Positions 6,220 through 7,123 of a stretch of DNA of 7,123 bases are shown here, in pieces. The stretch's first letter is position 1; each line of letters starts with the position of its first letter. The notes under the pieces are model-generated. The model saw nothing but the letters and a program-made list of their open reading frames with translations. It was not told the origin of the DNA and searched no databases. Source of the DNA: Bacillota bacterium (GTDB taxonomy: Bacteria > Bacillota > Syntrophomonadia > Syntrophomonadales > Syntrophomonadaceae); contig JAGFXV010000071.1 of the NCBI GenBank assembly GCA_017861475.1, positions 1 to 7,123 on the forward strand, read 5' to 3'. Both the position numbers and the translations under genes were made by a program.

Positions 6220-6301
6220 ATGGTCTTCTCTCCATTCCCAAACACTCAAATTTATTATTTAATTGCAGTTCATATAAAACATGATGAATGTACAAGTCCA
6301 T
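6200..6301 (-). pseudogene. Possible displaced 5' end of the PAS-AraC gene (33-residue upstream frame)
   Basis: The frame starts at ATG 6299-6301 and reads MDLYIHHVLYELQLNNKFEC, then LGMERRPFAETNE, and stops at TGA inside the tandem GAAT tract. The next residues in the regulator frame are TQNMIIQSFQEAF. Removing four bases of the tract makes AETNE run directly into TQNM with no other change. The ribosome site is poor (GGGAG nearly abuts the ATG; a GGAGG lies 19 bases away), and the same frame stays open further upstream, to a TAA at 6352-6354, with protein-like residues (RYFGGYSELGE). It may be a broken 5' end, a switchable extension or a translated leader peptide. All three are inferences; the frame relation is seen directly. 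Confidence 0.45.
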
Positions 6302-6377
6302 CTCTCCCAGCTCAGAATATCCTCCAAAATATCTCTTGATTCTAAAATACTTTTTTATTTAATAATATACCTTTGTT

Positions 6378-6404
6378 AAAATAATACGAAACAAACACAG
6401 TCAA
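6378..6404 (-). promoter_or_regulatory. Weak candidate promoter for the PAS-AraC gene
   Basis: On the minus strand TTGACT (6404-6399) is a good -35 element. The best -10 choices are TATTTT at 6383-6378 (15-base gap) or TATTAT at 6386-6381 (12-base gap, too short). Spacing is poor in both cases, so this is only a candidate. Confidence 0.25.
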
Positions 6405-6437
6405 TTTAGGGGTACCTAAAAAATTAAGGAAACCCCT
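6405..6437. other. Overlapping inverted repeats next to the candidate -35 element
   Basis: TTTAGG (6405-6410) pairs with CCTAAA (6415-6420), while AGGGGT (6408-6413) pairs with ACCCCT (6432-6437). The two share bases, so only one can form at a time. They abut the TTGACT of the candidate promoter and could be an operator, or simply debris in a gene-poor stretch. Confidence 0.35.
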
Positions 6438-6472
6438 GCATAAAAATTATTTCAATTCATATTACTAAAATT

Positions 6473-6566
6473 CTATTCGGCTGAGAAAGTTGGCCTGATC
6501 TGCATCTTTCGGCCATCCATAAGGATGATCACCGCTCCGTTTTGAACGGTACGCAGGATTTTGCAA
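6473..6566 (-). pseudogene. Possible remnant of a small conserved protein (DUF2292-like)
   Basis: In the otherwise gene-free stretch 6302-6651, a minus-strand frame ending at TAG 6473-6475 reads KILRTVQNGAVIILMDGRKM, then QIRPTFSAE. This recalls the G.V.I...DGR..QI core of small DUF2292 proteins, but the likeness is from memory and the segment is short. No in-frame ATG, GTG or TTG begins it. Deleting one A from the AAAA run near 6565-6568 would link it to TTG 6564-6566, which has AGGGGGG 8 bases upstream. It may be a frameshifted fragment or chance. The rest of 6302-6651 holds only the hairpins listed. Confidence 0.22.
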
Positions 6567-6596
6567 AAAGTATACCCCCCTAAAATTCAGGGGGGT
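6565..6596 (-). terminator. Probable terminator of the CFI-box surface protein gene
   Basis: ACCCCCCT (6574-6581) and AGGGGGGT (6589-6596) form a perfect 8-bp GC-rich stem with a 7-base loop. On the minus strand it is followed, after ATAC, by five T residues (6569-6565). It lies about 55 bases beyond the stop codon of the right-edge gene. Confidence 0.65.
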
Positions 6597-6651
6597 CGAT
6601 TTGAAACTGCCTTATTCTTTTACGCATTAATCATAGTATTGATATTTGCGG

Positions 6652-7123
6652 CTAAACCTGAAGGTACCTCCTCCGCTGTCTTATACGGTAAGCGAAGAGT
6701 ATGGTAAGCAACATCAAAACTGTTCCCATCAGCATCGGATGGTATATCATATATACTATGGCAATTACCGGGGCCAGCAATACTCTGACCAATATTCTCA
6801 TTGGTTGGCTGTTGGCGATCACAGCCGCTATGGGCGGTGAATTGCGATAGTAGAATTTCACAAAAGCAGTACCCCAAGCATTTGTTAACAAATATTTGTC
6901 GCGGAACTGCCGCAGCAAGGCTACCGGCCAGGTGAACTTGGAGCCGAAGGCGGCGGTAGCGATGAAGCATTCATCCGTTGGCTGCGTTAATGTTTCGAAC
7001 GTTCTCCCATATTTTACAGCATAATCTCTTGCTGTAGATTGATCTAAACCAATAATCTTGGTTGTGGTTGGAATTGTTTCTGCATCATCATATATTGCTA
7101 TTGTGGCGGAGTTAAATGTAATA
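6652..7123 (-). CDS. BspA-like surface protein with C-terminal CFI-box and hydrophobic tail (5' end outside window)
   Basis: The last 156 residues are visible and the frame is open to the right edge. Residues 1-46 (ITFNSATIAIYDDAETIP, TKIIGLDQSTARDYAVKYGR, TFETL) resemble the closing segment of secreted BspA-type leucine-rich repeat proteins. CFIATAAFGS follows at 52-61, then LLRQFRDKYLLTNAWGTAFV and FYYRNSPPIAAVI. Together these match what I know as the CFI-box C-terminal domain, found at the ends of diverse large proteins; its function is not established. Two hydrophobic stretches (about 109-127 and 129-145) and a basic end (RIRQRRR) suggest a C-terminal membrane anchor with a cytoplasmic tail. 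An internal ATG at 6916-6918 would drop the CFI-box and is not the start. The stop is TAG at 6652-6654, with a terminator at 6565-6596. The role is probably a membrane-held surface protein. Confidence 0.85.
   Translation of the reverse strand, partial: ITFNSATIAIYDDAETIPTTTKIIGLDQSTARDYAVKYGRTFETLTQPTDECFIATAAFGSKFTWPVALLRQFRDKYLLTNAWGTAFVKFYYRNSPPIAAVIANSQPMRILVRVLLAPVIAIVYMIYHPMLMGTVLMLLTILFAYRIRQRRRYLQV

Noticed and set aside
6475..6515. Plus-strand GGCTGAGA followed by CCTGATCTG, recalling a TPP riboswitch core
   Set aside because: The P1 strands (GGGGTGC-type 5' arm), the ACCC...GAACC context and the GATAAT.CCAGCGTAGGGA 3' core are absent, and no plus-strand gene follows. Probably chance.
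6465..6566. 34-codon minus-strand frame starting at TTG 6564-6566 with AGGGGGG upstream
   Set aside because: Its peptide (MQNPAYRSKRSGDHPYGWPK...) has no recognisable feature, and the ribosome site is inside a stable terminator-like stem. The other frame of the same DNA looks more protein-like.
6620..6970. 116-residue minus-strand open frame
   Set aside because: It overlaps the CFI-box gene in another frame; the other frame holds the conserved CFIATAAFGS and tail, so this one is a shadow.

Overview
The window looks like the chromosome of a low-to-mid GC Firmicute, most likely an anaerobic clostridial (Peptococcaceae-like) bacterium. The grounds are purine-rich Shine-Dalgarno sites of AGGAGG type, an S-layer-homology (SLH) protein, copper-amine-oxidase-like N-terminal repeats, BspA-type leucine-rich repeats and a PAS-AraC regulator. 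This placement is an inference from gene content; no marker gene fixes the taxon. No rRNA, tRNA, CRISPR array, insertion sequence or phage gene was seen.

Left part (1-1690): the 5' portion of a MATE-family efflux transporter gene runs off the left edge on the minus strand. It diverges from a plus-strand gene for a multi-spanning membrane diguanylate cyclase (GGDEF). The MATE reading frame has no ATG, GTG or TTG in a sensible place. It appears to start at an ATT codon behind a strong Shine-Dalgarno site, and that site is locked in a perfect 12-bp hairpin. The cyclase gene ends at a strong bidirectional terminator.

Middle (1749-5152, minus strand): two secreted-protein genes follow each other, transcribed from 5152 down to 1749. 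The first encodes a 348-aa protein with a signal peptide, an unnamed module of about 130 residues and three SLH repeats that should bind the cell-wall polymer. The second encodes a 748-aa mosaic of BspA-type repeats, a fibronectin type III domain, a copper-amine-oxidase-like domain and, at its C-terminus, a second copy of the same unnamed module. The shared module ties the two proteins together by descent and possibly by function at the cell surface.

Right part (5387-7123, minus strand): a PAS plus AraC-type transcription factor lies upstream of the surface genes and ends at its own terminator. Its 5' end appears split. A small upstream frame would join it seamlessly if one copy of a tandem tetranucleotide (6201-6208) were removed, suggesting a frameshift or a switchable start. 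A gene-poor stretch of about 350 bases follows, holding hairpins and a possible remnant of a small protein. At the right edge is the C-terminal part of another probable surface protein: the end of a BspA-like repeat region, a CFIATAAFGS 'CFI-box' and a hydrophobic tail.

Taken together, the locus encodes cell-surface proteins and regulators (c-di-GMP synthesis and a PAS-AraC factor) that could plausibly act on the cell envelope. No regulatory link is proven by the sequence. I found no clearly new multi-gene system. The best leads are the AraC frame split, the shared module and the occluded ATT start of the MATE gene.
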